Assembly: GCA_947165085.1 (NCBI GenBank)
Contig: CAMUZA010000007.1
Location: forward strand, 1 to 52,131
DNA length: 52,131 nt
Direction of reading: 5' to 3'
Origin: an uncultured Clostridia bacterium
Lineage (GTDB): Bacteria > Bacillota > Clostridia > Oscillospirales > Oscillospiraceae
Of this stretch, positions 39,453-48,216 are shown one piece after another. Position numbers and translations under genes: made by a program. Under the pieces are notes generated by a model. It was not told the origin of the DNA and did no database searches. It saw only the letters and a program-made list of their open reading frames with translations. Position 1 is the first letter of the stretch. The number at the start of each line of letters is the position of its first letter.

Positions 39453-39938
39453 TCAATAATTGATTTTGGAAAGCCAGCGGCTTATCTTTTCGGGCACGCC
39501 GCGCTCGGCGTCAGACATTTCTACGGGAAGCCCCGGAAGCACCTTCGACTTCGGGCAAAGCTCCTTTACCGTTTCGTAGGTGCCGCCGTCGCCCGAACCC
39601 ATGTGCGTATTGAACGGGATGACCGTCTTGCCTGAGAAATCATACGTTTCAAACAGGGTGTAGATGATCATCGGAAAGGTATACCACCACATCGGGTAGC
39701 CAATGAATACCGTATCGTAGTCTTTGATCGGCAGTTCGTTTTTGATCGCCGGACGCGCAGTTTCGTCGTGTTCGCGTTTTGCAAGACGGGCAAGAGCGCT
39801 GTAGTGGTTGCGGTCGCCGTCGTATGGTACGGCTGGCCATATCTCCACGATATCCGCGCCGGTCTGCCGTGCGATCTCCTCTGCGGTGGATTTTGCGGTC
39901 CCGTAGACCGAGAAGTATAATACAAGCGGCTTTTTCAT
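39453..39938 (-). CDS. Flavodoxin (cytoplasmic)
   Basis: A 161-residue flavodoxin with no signal peptide. The phosphate loop is YFSVYGTAKSTAEE, followed by VFIGYPMWWYTFPMIIYTLF and VIPFNTHMGSGDGG. Flavodoxins carry one or two electrons on bound FMN. It is the first gene of the seven-gene operon and the only one of the three flavodoxins predicted to stay inside. It is clearly related to the two exported copies but more diverged. The start is preceded by ATGGAGCAG-type sequence, a moderate ribosome binding site. Confidence 0.9.
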   Translation of the reverse strand: MKKPLVLYFSVYGTAKSTAEEIARQTGADIVEIWPAVPYDGDRNHYSALARLAKREHDETARPAIKNELPIKDYDTVFIGYPMWWYTFPMIIYTLFETYDFSGKTVIPFNTHMGSGDGGTYETVKELCPKSKVLPGLPVEMSDAERGVPEKISRWLSKINY

Positions 39939-40000
39939 TCGTCTGCTCCATATGAAATTATTTCGTGGCGGTTATATGTTTTCCCCGCCTCTGTGTCTGA

Positions 40001-40029
40001 ATATTACCATAAAACCGCTTGCCTGTCCA
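40001..40029 (-). promoter_or_regulatory. Promoter of the flavodoxin operon
   Basis: TGGACA, 17-base spacer, TAATAT on the minus strand. Its -35 box shares a base with that of the opposite lysR promoter, the usual back-to-back layout for LysR-controlled divergent genes. Confidence 0.55.
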
Positions 40030-40047
40030 CTGCCGTTGTGTTATAAT
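40019..40047 (+). promoter_or_regulatory. Promoter of the lysR gene
   Basis: TTGCCT, 17-base spacer, TATAAT. An imperfectly placed TATAA-N15-TTATA inverted repeat (40042-40066) overlaps the -10 box and could be an operator for autoregulation. Confidence 0.72.
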
Positions 40048-40080
40048 GGTATTACTCACAGTTATACATAGGAGGACACC

Positions 40081-40944
40081 ATGATCGAAATATACCTGCT
40101 GGAGCAGCTCGCCGCCGTGGCGGAGCGCGGCACGCTTTTAAAAGCTGCGGAGGCGCTTTATCTCTCGCAGCCCGCGCTCAGCCGCTCCATGAAAAAGCTT
40201 GAAACGCAGCTTGGCGTTTCGCTATTCGACCGGGACAACAGCAAGATCACGCTGAACAAGACCGGACAGTACGCCGTGGAATACGCCCGGCGCATACTTG
40301 AACTTGACCGGGAGATGTGCGAGGGCGTCGCCGACTTTGACCGCCGTCAGCGCACCGTTTCCGTCGGCGCCTGCGCGCCGTTCCCACTCGGAGAACTGAC
40401 TCCCGTCATTCAGGAACGGTTCGTCGAAATGGCGGTGACGACTGAGCTTGCAGACGATGGAAAACTGCTTTCCGGACTTCGCAACCGCGTGTATCAGCTT
40501 GTCATCCTTCACGAAATGCCGGAGGACAAAGCTCTTTTCTTTCAGCATTATCTTGAGGAAAAGCTCTTTATCGTTCTGCCGAAAGCTCATCCGCTTTCGG
40601 GCAGAAAAAGCGTCAGCTTCGACGACCTGCGCGGATACAAGGTCCTGCTCGGCGCGGCGATCGGCTTCTGGATGGACGTCTGCCGCCGCAGGCTGAACGC
40701 CGAAGATCTTCTGATCCAGAACAGTATGGAGGCGCTGAACGATCTGATCGAGGCGTCGTCGCTTCCGCATTTCATCTCCGACCGCATCATCGAGCGCGGC
40801 TTTTTAAGCCCCGATCGTGTCACGATCCCGATAGAGGACCCCGACGCAAAAACGACTTATTATATCGCCTGCCTCAATTCCGAGAAAAAGAAATACGGCG
40901 CCGTTTTCAGCGCCGCAAGAGAAGCGGTATTGAGGAACAGATAA
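40081..40944 (+). CDS. LysR family transcriptional regulator
   Basis: A 287-residue regulator with an N-terminal winged helix (LEQLAAVAERGTLLKAAEAL, then YLSQPALSRSMKKLE, residues 5-42) and a C-terminal ligand-binding domain from about residue 90. LysR proteins usually control the divergent neighbour and their own gene in response to a small molecule; here the neighbour is the flavodoxin operon, with overlapping promoters in the 142-bp gap. The inducer is unknown, though redox stress or a quinone-like compound would fit the operon. GGAGG lies 5-6 bases before the ATG. Confidence 0.92.
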   Translation: MIEIYLLEQLAAVAERGTLLKAAEALYLSQPALSRSMKKLETQLGVSLFDRDNSKITLNKTGQYAVEYARRILELDREMCEGVADFDRRQRTVSVGACAPFPLGELTPVIQERFVEMAVTTELADDGKLLSGLRNRVYQLVILHEMPEDKALFFQHYLEEKLFIVLPKAHPLSGRKSVSFDDLRGYKVLLGAAIGFWMDVCRRRLNAEDLLIQNSMEALNDLIEASSLPHFISDRIIERGFLSPDRVTIPIEDPDAKTTYYIACLNSEKKKYGAVFSAAREAVLRNR

Positions 40945-41004
40945 AAAGTGCGTGCAGTTATTTAATAACGATACGCCAAAGACACCGGAACGCGGAAGGA
41001 GCAT

Positions 41005-41475
41005 TTATCCGCAGCAGGCTTCCTCCAGCAGCAGCAGGGCTTCTTTGCACGCCGCCAATCGGTTTTCCTCTCTGCCGCCCGGCAGCTCCAGCCGCTTGCA
41101 GACCGTGCCGTTTTCCGACGCGCATGCAACATAGATCTCCCCGACGTTCGGATTCTTCGGATCTGCGCCTGGACCTGCGTTGCCGGTCGTCGCGAGCGCA
41201 AAATCCGCGCGCAGGAGTGCGCGGACGCCCTGCGCCATTTGGATTGCGACCTCCGCACAGACCGCGCCCTTCTCTTCCAGCAGCGCGGCGTCCACGCCGA
41301 GCAGCGCGGTCTTGACCGCATAGGCATAGGAGATCACGCCGCCGAGATAGACCGCGGACGCGCCGGGTACGTCAGTGATCAGCGCTCCAAGCATACCGCC
41401 GGTGCAGCTCTCCGCCGTAACGAGCGTTCTTTTTTGCGCAGTCAGGCGGGAAAGGACGGATTTTGCCTCATCCAT
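41005..41475 (-). CDS. pncC: CinA-C family nicotinamide-nucleotide amidohydrolase
   Basis: A 156-residue protein equal to the C-terminal domain of CinA. The motifs TAESCTGGMLGALITDVPGAS, slightly shortened here as TAESCTGGMLGA, and TTGNAGPGADPKNPNVGEIY are the family hallmarks. The enzyme turns nicotinamide mononucleotide into nicotinate mononucleotide and recycles NAD, a fitting partner for LigA, which releases NMN. The N-terminal COG1058 domain of full-length CinA is absent. It overlaps the thiI end by eight bases and is the last gene of the yifB-thiI-pncC run. Confidence 0.9.
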   Translation of the reverse strand: MDEAKSVLSRLTAQKRTLVTAESCTGGMLGALITDVPGASAVYLGGVISYAYAVKTALLGVDAALLEEKGAVCAEVAIQMAQGVRALLRADFALATTGNAGPGADPKNPNVGEIYVACASENGTVCKRLELPGGREENRLAACKEALLLLEEACCG

Positions 41476-42646
41476 GGTAGCGTACCCGGATCATCTCCGT
41501 GTTGGCGAGCGCACGCTCGATCAGCGCGTCGAAGTCCAGCTTTTCACATGCCTTATCGACCTGCGCGACCGTCGGCTTCGTCTTCGGATGCCGCGGAGTA
41601 AATACCGTGCAGCAGTCCTCGTACGGCAGGATGGAGGTCTCCATCGTGCCGATCTTTCTTGCCAGCGTGACGATTTCCTCCTTATCCATGCCGATCAGCG
41701 GCTGGAAGATGGGAAGATCGACACAGGCTCCGGTCACCGCCATAGCTTCCATGGTCTGCGAAGCAACCTGACCGAGATTCTCGCCCGTCACAAGGCAGCC
41801 GCAGCCGTGATCGCGCGCGATGCGCTCGGAGATCTTCATCATAAAACGGCGCATGATGAGCGTGAAGAATTCCTCCGGGCAATTGTCACGGATCGCCTCC
41901 TGAATTTCAGTAAAGCCGACGACGTTCAGCGTCATCTTGCCGCAGTAGCGCGTCATCAGGCGCGCCAGCTCCAGGACCTTGTCCTTCGCCAGTTCGCTGG
42001 TGTACGGATAGGAGAAGAAATGGACGCATTCAAGCTCCACGCCGCGCTTTGCGATCATATAGCCCGCGACCGGCGAATCGATGCCGCCCGAAAGCAGCAC
42101 CATCGCTCTGCCGCCCACGCCGGTCGGAAGTCCGCCCGCGCCGTGGTCGGCGGGTCCGTGGACGTAAGCAGCGTGATCGCGCACCTCGACGTAAACCGTA
42201 TACTCCGGATGATGGACGTCGACCTCGATCCCCTCCACCGCCTCGGCGATCCTGCCGCCGATTTCCTGGGAAATGCCGATGGAGGTCAGTGGGAATCGCT
42301 TATCCGATCGTTTCGACTCGACCTTGAAGGACTTCGCCATGCGCAGATCGTCGCCGAGATACGCCATTGCCTTTTCAAAGATGTCGTCCAGATCCTTTTT
42401 GCACGGACGGCAGCGGCAGAGGCTTACCACGCCGAAGATATAATGGCAAGCTTCCCACGCGCCCTCCAAGTCGCAGGAATCGTTCTCCGGCTCGATGTAG
42501 ACCGTGGACTGGACAATATACACGCGGAATTCGCCAAACGGCCGCATTCTGCGCGCCACATTCGTCTTCAGCCGGTTTTCAAACTGGAACTTGTTGCCGC
42601 CCTTTAGGACGATCTCGCCCAGCTTCAGCAAAAACATTTCTTTCAT
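41468..42646 (-). CDS. thiI: tRNA 4-thiouridine sulfurtransferase ThiI
   Basis: A 392-residue protein with an N-terminal ferredoxin-like and THUMP region (MKEMFLLKLGEIVLKGGNK and FRVYIVQSTVYIEPEN) and a PP-loop ATP pyrophosphatase domain (LLSGGIDSPVAGYM). It adenylates U8 of tRNA and, in many species, supplies sulfur for thiamine thiazole. The C-terminal rhodanese domain of E. coli ThiI is absent, as in other Bacillota; EDCCTVFTPRHPKTKP near the C-terminus has the conserved cysteines. The start at 42646 is chosen because family sequence begins there; the upstream extension is arginine-rich and overlaps yifB. Confidence 0.93.
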   Translation of the reverse strand: MKEMFLLKLGEIVLKGGNKFQFENRLKTNVARRMRPFGEFRVYIVQSTVYIEPENDSCDLEGAWEACHYIFGVVSLCRCRPCKKDLDDIFEKAMAYLGDDLRMAKSFKVESKRSDKRFPLTSIGISQEIGGRIAEAVEGIEVDVHHPEYTVYVEVRDHAAYVHGPADHGAGGLPTGVGGRAMVLLSGGIDSPVAGYMIAKRGVELECVHFFSYPYTSELAKDKVLELARLMTRYCGKMTLNVVGFTEIQEAIRDNCPEEFFTLIMRRFMMKISERIARDHGCGCLVTGENLGQVASQTMEAMAVTGACVDLPIFQPLIGMDKEEIVTLARKIGTMETSILPYEDCCTVFTPRHPKTKPTVAQVDKACEKLDFDALIERALANTEMIRVRYHG

Positions 42647-42660
42647 AGCAATCTCACATT

Positions 42661-44172
42661 CTAACGTAATTGATAGGTGCGGTACTGGATCGCCTCGGCG
42701 ATATGCTCCGGGCGGATCGCATCGCTTTCGTCCAGATCGGCGATCGTTCTGGCGACCTTGCGGATGCGGTCGTAGCTTCTCGCCGTCAGGCCGAGCGCGT
42801 CGAACGCCTGCTTCATCAGCGCGGCACAGGCATCGTCCAGTTCGCAGTAGTCGCGCAGCTCCCGTGTCTGCATGTTGGCGTTGCATCGGCATTTCGTCGC
42901 AGCAAACCGCTCCCTCTGTATCTTTCGCGCAGCCTCCACGCGCTTTTTGATCTCGGATGACGCTTCCGGCGCGGCGTGACCGCGCAGCTCGTCAAAGCTC
43001 AGCGCGGGGACTTCCACGATGATGTCGATCCTGTCCAGCAGCGGGCCGGAAATGCGGGAAAGATACTGATGCACGGCAAGCGGCGTACAGGTGCAGCGTC
43101 CGGACGGGTCGCCGTACCAGCCGCAGCGGCAGGGATTCATCGCGCAGACGAGCTGGAATTGGCTCGGAAAGCACGCCGTGCCGCTCGCTCTGGAGATCGT
43201 CACAACGCCGTCCTCCAGAGGTTGGCGCATGACCTCGAGCGTTTCTTTCTTGAATTCCGGCAGCTCGTCAAGAAACAGCACGCCTTTATGCGCCAGCGAG
43301 ATCTCGCCCGGGCGCGGGATCGTGCCGCCGCCGGTCAGACCCGCCGCAGAGATCGTATGATGCGGCGAGCGGAACGGTCTTTGGCGGATCAGCGGATTGT
43401 CCGGCGGAAGCAGTCCCATGACGGAGTGGATCTGCGTGACCTCCAGCGCCTCGTCGCGCGTCATATCCGGCAGGATCGACGGCAGGCGTTTTGTCAGCAT
43501 GCTCTTGCCCGATCCCGGCGGACCGACGAGCAGGACGTTGTGCGCGCCTGCCGCGGCAATCTCAAGAGCGCGCTTGACGTTTTCCTGTCCTTTGACGTCC
43601 GCAAAATCAAGAAAGACCTGCGTTTCGTCCTTCGGGCTCCACTGCGGCTCCGGCTCGATCGGCGCTTCGCCTTTGAGGTGCGCGACGAGCTGCGCCACAT
43701 CCTTGACGGGATAGACCGTGATTTCCCCCGCGAGCGTCGCTTCCTTCGCGTTGGCTGCGGGAACGTAAATTGCGGTATAACCCTTCTTCTGCGCGGCGAT
43801 TGCCATCGGCAGCACGCCGTTGACCGGACGGAGCTTGCCCTCCAGACTCAGTTCTCCAAGGAAGGCTGCCTGCTCGTTTGGGATTTTGCAGGCCTCCGTC
43901 GCCGCCAATATGCCGAGCAGGACCGGGAGATCATACAGGGAGCCGGATTTCTTCATGCTCGCCGGCGCGAGATTGACTGTGATCCTGCTGACCGGGAACT
44001 TGAATCCGCTGTTGCGGATCGCGGCGCGGACGCGCTCGCGCGCCTCTTTGACCGCGGCATCGGGTAATCCGACGATCTCAAATGCAGGCAATCCGCTCGT
44101 AATATAGCACTCGACCGATACGGGAATGCCCGCGATGCCTTCCAGTCCGAAAGAATCCAGCCGACTGATCAT
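42661..44172 (-). CDS. YifB/ComM family Mg-chelatase-like AAA+ ATPase
   Basis: A 503-residue protein. The N-terminal Lon-protease-like domain (MISRLDSFGLEGIAGIPVSV, LPVLLGILAA) is followed by an AAA+ module with Walker A LLVGPPGSGKSML and Walker B VLFLDELPEF, and a C-terminal Mg-chelatase-type domain. CxCG and CTC cysteines (NPCRCGWYGDPSGRCTCTP) form the family zinc site. The Gram-negative orthologue ComM is a branch-migration helicase aiding integration of transforming DNA. The start at 44172 has GGGGGG 8 bases upstream; a longer frame adds 30 unlikely residues. First gene of the operon, 14 bases before thiI. Confidence 0.92.
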   Translation of the reverse strand: MISRLDSFGLEGIAGIPVSVECYITSGLPAFEIVGLPDAAVKEARERVRAAIRNSGFKFPVSRITVNLAPASMKKSGSLYDLPVLLGILAATEACKIPNEQAAFLGELSLEGKLRPVNGVLPMAIAAQKKGYTAIYVPAANAKEATLAGEITVYPVKDVAQLVAHLKGEAPIEPEPQWSPKDETQVFLDFADVKGQENVKRALEIAAAGAHNVLLVGPPGSGKSMLTKRLPSILPDMTRDEALEVTQIHSVMGLLPPDNPLIRQRPFRSPHHTISAAGLTGGGTIPRPGEISLAHKGVLFLDELPEFKKETLEVMRQPLEDGVVTISRASGTACFPSQFQLVCAMNPCRCGWYGDPSGRCTCTPLAVHQYLSRISGPLLDRIDIIVEVPALSFDELRGHAAPEASSEIKKRVEAARKIQRERFAATKCRCNANMQTRELRDYCELDDACAALMKQAFDALGLTARSYDRIRKVARTIADLDESDAIRPEHIAEAIQYRTYQLR

Positions 44173-44203
44173 CCGATATCCCCCCTTTGTCATTATCTGT
44201 AAT

Positions 44204-44232
44204 ATCATACAACATCCCGCGCAAAAATACAA
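44204..44232 (-). promoter_or_regulatory. Promoter of the yifB-thiI-pncC operon
   Basis: TTGTAT, 17-base spacer, TATGAT on the minus strand, 32 bases before the start at 44172. Confidence 0.75.
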
Positions 44233-44312
44233 TGTGAATTTCCTATGTCTGCATTTTTTCAAAAATATTTGCAGAAAAACAAATTTTCTGTCTTTTCGGC
44301 TGTTATTTGTGA

Positions 44313-44341
44313 TTTACAAAATCCGCAAGGCGTGTTATAGT
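44313..44341 (+). promoter_or_regulatory. Promoter of the pyruvate:ferredoxin oxidoreductase gene
   Basis: TTTACA, 17-base spacer, TATAGT, 40 bases before the TTG start. Confidence 0.7.
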
Positions 44342-44381
44342 TATAGTATCTGCGAAGAAATACTAAATGGAGGTATTCATT

Positions 44382-47300
44382 TTGGCAAGAAAGCTCAAAA
44401 CCATGGACGGCAATACTGCCGCCGCGCATGTCAGCTACGCCTTTACCGAAGTAGCGGGCATCTACCCCATCACCCCGTCCAGCCCCATGGCGGACTATGT
44501 TGACCAGTGGTCTGCGCAGGGTCGTCTGAACATCTTCGGCAACCGTGTCAAGGTCGTCGAGATGCAGTCCGAAGCAGGCGCGGCAGGTACCGTGCACGGC
44601 TCTCTGGCAGCCGGCGCGCTTACCACCACCTACACTGCTTCGCAGGGTCTGCTCCTCATGATCCCGAACATGTACAAGATCGCCGGCGAGCTGCTTCCGG
44701 GCGTGTTCCACGTTTCCGCCCGTACCGTCGCTTCCCACGCTCTGAACATCTTCGGCGACCATTCCGACGTCTATGCCTGCCGTCAGACCGGTTTCGCGAT
44801 GCTCTGCGAGACCAACCCGCAGGAAGTCATGGACCTCGGCGCTGTTGCGCACCTCGCAGCCATCAAGGGCCGCGTGCCGTTCATCAATTTCTTTGACGGC
44901 TTCCGCACCTCCCATGAGATCCAGAAAATCGCGATCTGGGACTACAAGGACCTCAAAGACATGTGCGACATGAAGGCGGTCGACGAATTCCGCAAGCACT
45001 GCCTGAACCCCGAGCGTCCTGCAATGCGCGGCTCTCACGAGAACGGCGATATCTTCTTCCAGCACCGCGAGGCATGCAACAAGTACTATGACGCGCTGCC
45101 CGCGATCGTCGAGACCTACATGAAGAAGGTCAATAAAAAGCTGGGCACCAACTATCAGCTCTTCAACTACTACGGCGCCCCTGACGCAGACCGCGTCATC
45201 GTCGCCATGGGCTCCATCTGCGATGTGGCGGAGGAAGTCATCGATTACCTTAACGCGCACGGTCAGAAGGTCGGACTGGTCAAGGTTCGTCTGTTCCGTC
45301 CGTTCTGCCCGGACAAGCTCCTGGCTGCCATCCCCGTTACCGCAAAGAAGATTGCGGTCCTTGACCGCACCAAGGAACCCGGCGCGCAGGGCGAGCCTCT
45401 GTATCTGGACGTCGTCACCGCACTGGCAAACGCCGGCAAGACCGACGTCACCGTCATCGGCGGCCGTTACGGTCTCGGCTCCAAGGATACTCCTCCTGCT
45501 TCCGTCTTCGCCGTCTACGACGAGCTGAAGAAAGCTGCGCCGAAGCGCATTTTCACCATCGGCATTAACGACGACGTGACTAAGCTGTCTCTGCGTGAGC
45601 GCAAGAATGTTCCCAACACCGCGGCAAAGGGCACCATCGAATGCAAGTTCTGGGGCCTCGGCGGCGACGGCACGGTCGGCGCGAACAAGAACTCCATCAA
45701 GATCATCGGCGACCATACCGACAAGTATGTTCAGGCATACTTCCAGTACGACTCCAAGAAGACCGGCGGCGTCACCATTTCCCACCTGCGTTTCGGCGAC
45801 AAGCCCATTAAGAGCCCGTACTACATCAACAAGGCGGATTTCGTCGCCTGCCATAACCCGTCCTACATCACAAAGGGCTTCCCGATCGTCCGCGACGTCA
45901 AACCCGGCGGCGTGTTTATGATCAACTGCCAGTGGGATAAGAAGGAGCTGGAGCATCATCTTGACGCTGCTTCCAAGCGCTACATCGCGAAGAACAACAT
46001 CCAGCTCTACACCATCAACGCCATTGATCTTGCGATCAAGGTCGGCATGGGCAAGCGCACCAACACCATCCTGCAGTCTGCATTCTTCACTCTTGCGAAG
46101 GTCATGCCCGAGGCTGACGCGATCAAGTACATGAAGGACGCTGCCACTGCTTCCTACCTCAAGAAGGGTCAGGACGTCGTTGACTGCAACCACCGCGCGA
46201 TCGACGCCGGCGCTACCGCGTTCGTGAAGATCGACGTTCCCGCCTCCTGGGCAAACGCCGAGGACAAGGAGAAAGAAGTCAAGTACGAAGGCAAGCCCGA
46301 GCTCGTCAAGATGGTCAAGGATATCCTCGTTCCCGTTGACAAGATGGACGGCGATTCTCTCCCCGTCTCCGCGTTTAAGGACTATGTGGACGGTCAGTTT
46401 GAGCTTGGCGCTGCCGCTTACGAAAAGCGCGGCGTCGCCGTTACCGTCCCCGAATGGGACGAGACGAAGTGCATCCAGTGCAACAACTGCGCTTACGTCT
46501 GCCCGCACGCCACCATCCGTCCGTTCGCTCTGACCGAGGCTGAAGCGAAAAAGGCGCCGAAGGCTGCCAAGATCGTCGACGTCAAGGCCGGCAAGGGCAA
46601 GGGCGTTTACAAGTACACCATGGCGGTCTCCCCGCTCGACTGCATGGGCTGCGGCGTCTGCGTCGGCGTCTGCCCGACCAAGGCGATCACGATGAAGCCG
46701 CAGGAAGAGCAGCTCGACCAGCAGAAAGTCTTTGACTACTGCGTCAGCAAGGTCGCAGAGAAGCAGGATATGCAGGACCTCACCGTGAAGGGCAGCCAGT
46801 TCAAGAAGCCGCTGCTTGAGTTCTCCGGTTCCTGCGCAGGCTGCGCCGAGACGAGCTATGCCCGCCTCATCACCCAGCTCTTCGGCGACAGAATGTATAT
46901 TTCCAACGCAACCGGCTGCTCCTCCATCTGGGGCGGTCCCGGCGCAACTTCTCCCTACTGCACCAACAAGGACGGCCACGGCCCCGCATGGGCAAACTCC
47001 CTGTTCGAGGATAACGCTGAGCACGGTCTCGGTATGTACGTTGCGCAGAAGGTCATCCGCGAGTCTCTCGCGGAGAAGACCCGCAAGCTGATCGAGCAGC
47101 CGCAGACCCGCCCGGCGCTCAAGGACGCCGCGCAGAAGTGGCTTGACACCATGAACGACGGCGAGGCGAACAAGGAAGCGACCAAGGCCTACGTTGCAGC
47201 ATTGATGGAGAACATTTCTCTCATCGACGAAACCATCGGCTTCTTCTCCAGCAAGGCAGCCAAGGACCTCTTCGGCGAAGAAGTCGCGGCAGAAAAGCTG

Positions 47301-48050
47301 GCGCATGCGAAGCAGGTCAAGGCCAAGGGCGGCGAGTTCTGCGATTGCAGCGCCTGCACGCTGGTTGCCGAGATTCTCAAGGATAAGGAATACCTCTCCA
47401 AGAAGTCCGTCTGGATCTTCGGCGGCGACGGCTGGGCGTACGATATCGGCTTCGGCGGCGTGGACCACGTTCTTGCGCAGAACGAGGACGTCAACATCTT
47501 CGTCTTCGATACCGAGGTCTATTCCAACACCGGCGGTCAGGCTTCCAAGGCTTCCAACATCGGTCAGGTCGCGCAGTTCGCGGCTGCCGGCAAGGAAGTC
47601 AAGAAGAAGAGCCTTGCCGAGATCGCCATGTCCTATGGCTACATCTACGTCGCACAGGTCGCGATGGGCGCAAATCCCGCACAGACCATCAAGGCGATCT
47701 CTGAGGCGGAAGCCTATCACGGTCCGTCCCTCATCATCGGCTATGCCCCGTGCGAGATGCACTCCATCAAGGGCGGCATGATCCATTGCCAGGAGGAGAT
47801 GAAGAAGGCGGTCGAGTGCGGCTATTGGAACATGTTCCGCTTCAACCCCGCCAACGAGACCGGCAAGTTCACCCTCGACTCCAAGGCGCCGAAGGACGGC
47901 TATCAGGAATTCCTGATGAACGAAGCCCGTTACAGCCGTCTGACCCGCGAATTCCCGGAGCGCGCCGGCGAGCTCTTCGCCCGCAACGAGGCCGCTGCCA
48001 AGGAGCGCTACGAGCATCTGCTCAAGCTCGTTGAGATGTACAAAGACTGA
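44382..48050 (+). CDS. nifJ: Pyruvate:ferredoxin (flavodoxin) oxidoreductase, single-chain
   Basis: A 1222-residue enzyme converting pyruvate and CoA to acetyl-CoA, carbon dioxide and reduced ferredoxin. The N-terminal pyrimidine-binding domain has GIYPITPSSPMADYVDQW; a ferredoxin domain has Cys697/700/703/707 and Cys754/757/760/764 for two 4Fe-4S clusters; the TPP domain has Cys818 and Cys821 (SGSCAGCAETSY) and GDGWAYDIGFGGVDH. GGAGG ends 8 bases before a TTG that begins MARKLKTMDG, so I start there; an ATG five codons upstream overlaps that ribosome binding site and is less likely. It is the central anaerobic catabolic enzyme here and could feed the flavodoxins nearby. Confidence 0.95.
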   Translation: MARKLKTMDGNTAAAHVSYAFTEVAGIYPITPSSPMADYVDQWSAQGRLNIFGNRVKVVEMQSEAGAAGTVHGSLAAGALTTTYTASQGLLLMIPNMYKIAGELLPGVFHVSARTVASHALNIFGDHSDVYACRQTGFAMLCETNPQEVMDLGAVAHLAAIKGRVPFINFFDGFRTSHEIQKIAIWDYKDLKDMCDMKAVDEFRKHCLNPERPAMRGSHENGDIFFQHREACNKYYDALPAIVETYMKKVNKKLGTNYQLFNYYGAPDADRVIVAMGSICDVAEEVIDYLNAHGQKVGLVKVRLFRPFCPDKLLAAIPVTAKKIAVLDRTKEPGAQGEPLYLDVVTALANAGKTDVTVIGGRYGLGSKDTPPASVFAVYDELKKAAPKRIFTIGINDDVTKLSLRERKNVPNTAAKGTIECKFWGLGGDGTVGANKNSIKIIGDHTDKYVQAYFQYDSKKTGGVTISHLRFGDKPIKSPYYINKADFVACHNPSYITKGFPIVRDVKPGGVFMINCQWDKKELEHHLDAASKRYIAKNNIQLYTINAIDLAIKVGMGKRTNTILQSAFFTLAKVMPEADAIKYMKDAATASYLKKGQDVVDCNHRAIDAGATAFVKIDVPASWANAEDKEKEVKYEGKPELVKMVKDILVPVDKMDGDSLPVSAFKDYVDGQFELGAAAYEKRGVAVTVPEWDETKCIQCNNCAYVCPHATIRPFALTEAEAKKAPKAAKIVDVKAGKGKGVYKYTMAVSPLDCMGCGVCVGVCPTKAITMKPQEEQLDQQKVFDYCVSKVAEKQDMQDLTVKGSQFKKPLLEFSGSCAGCAETSYARLITQLFGDRMYISNATGCSSIWGGPGATSPYCTNKDGHGPAWANSLFEDNAEHGLGMYVAQKVIRESLAEKTRKLIEQPQTRPALKDAAQKWLDTMNDGEANKEATKAYVAALMENISLIDETIGFFSSKAAKDLFGEEVAAEKLAHAKQVKAKGGEFCDCSACTLVAEILKDKEYLSKKSVWIFGGDGWAYDIGFGGVDHVLAQNEDVNIFVFDTEVYSNTGGQASKASNIGQVAQFAAAGKEVKKKSLAEIAMSYGYIYVAQVAMGANPAQTIKAISEAEAYHGPSLIIGYAPCEMHSIKGGMIHCQEEMKKAVECGYWNMFRFNPANETGKFTLDSKAPKDGYQEFLMNEARYSRLTREFPERAGELFARNEAAAKERYEHLLKLVEMYKD

Positions 48051-48064
48051 TCCAAACAACTTTT

Positions 48065-48100
48065 TTCCGGCGCGGAGAAACTCCGCGCCGGAACTTTTTT
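48065..48100 (+). terminator. Terminator of the oxidoreductase gene
   Basis: A 13-bp GC-rich stem (TTCCGGCGCGGAG and complement, loop AAA) followed by six Ts. Confidence 0.92.
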
Positions 48101-48155
48101 CTTCCAAGTTCGTCAAACAGTTATGAAATGTTTACAATTGACTATGATATTTATG

Positions 48156-48184
48156 TTTACATCCCTGTCGAAGCATGATATAAT
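48156..48184 (+). promoter_or_regulatory. Promoter of the phosphodiester glycosidase gene
   Basis: TTTACA, 17-base spacer, TATAAT. AAGGAGG at 48201 follows, 9 bases before the ATC codon proposed as start. Confidence 0.8.
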
Positions 48185-48216
48185 ATAGCGGAACTCTTGA
48201 AAGGAGGCGTTTCTCC

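Noticed and set aside
44367-44381. ATG at 44367 as start of the oxidoreductase gene
   Set aside because: The ATG is part of ATGGAGG, the ribosome binding site of the TTG at 44382, and has none of its own; a slightly longer isoform cannot be excluded.
44259-48116. A 1285-codon open frame antisense to the pyruvate:ferredoxin oxidoreductase gene
   Set aside because: It is an exact shadow of the highly codon-biased plus-strand gene, whose protein has every expected motif; the antisense product is Val/Leu/Asp/Gly-rich without recognisable domains.
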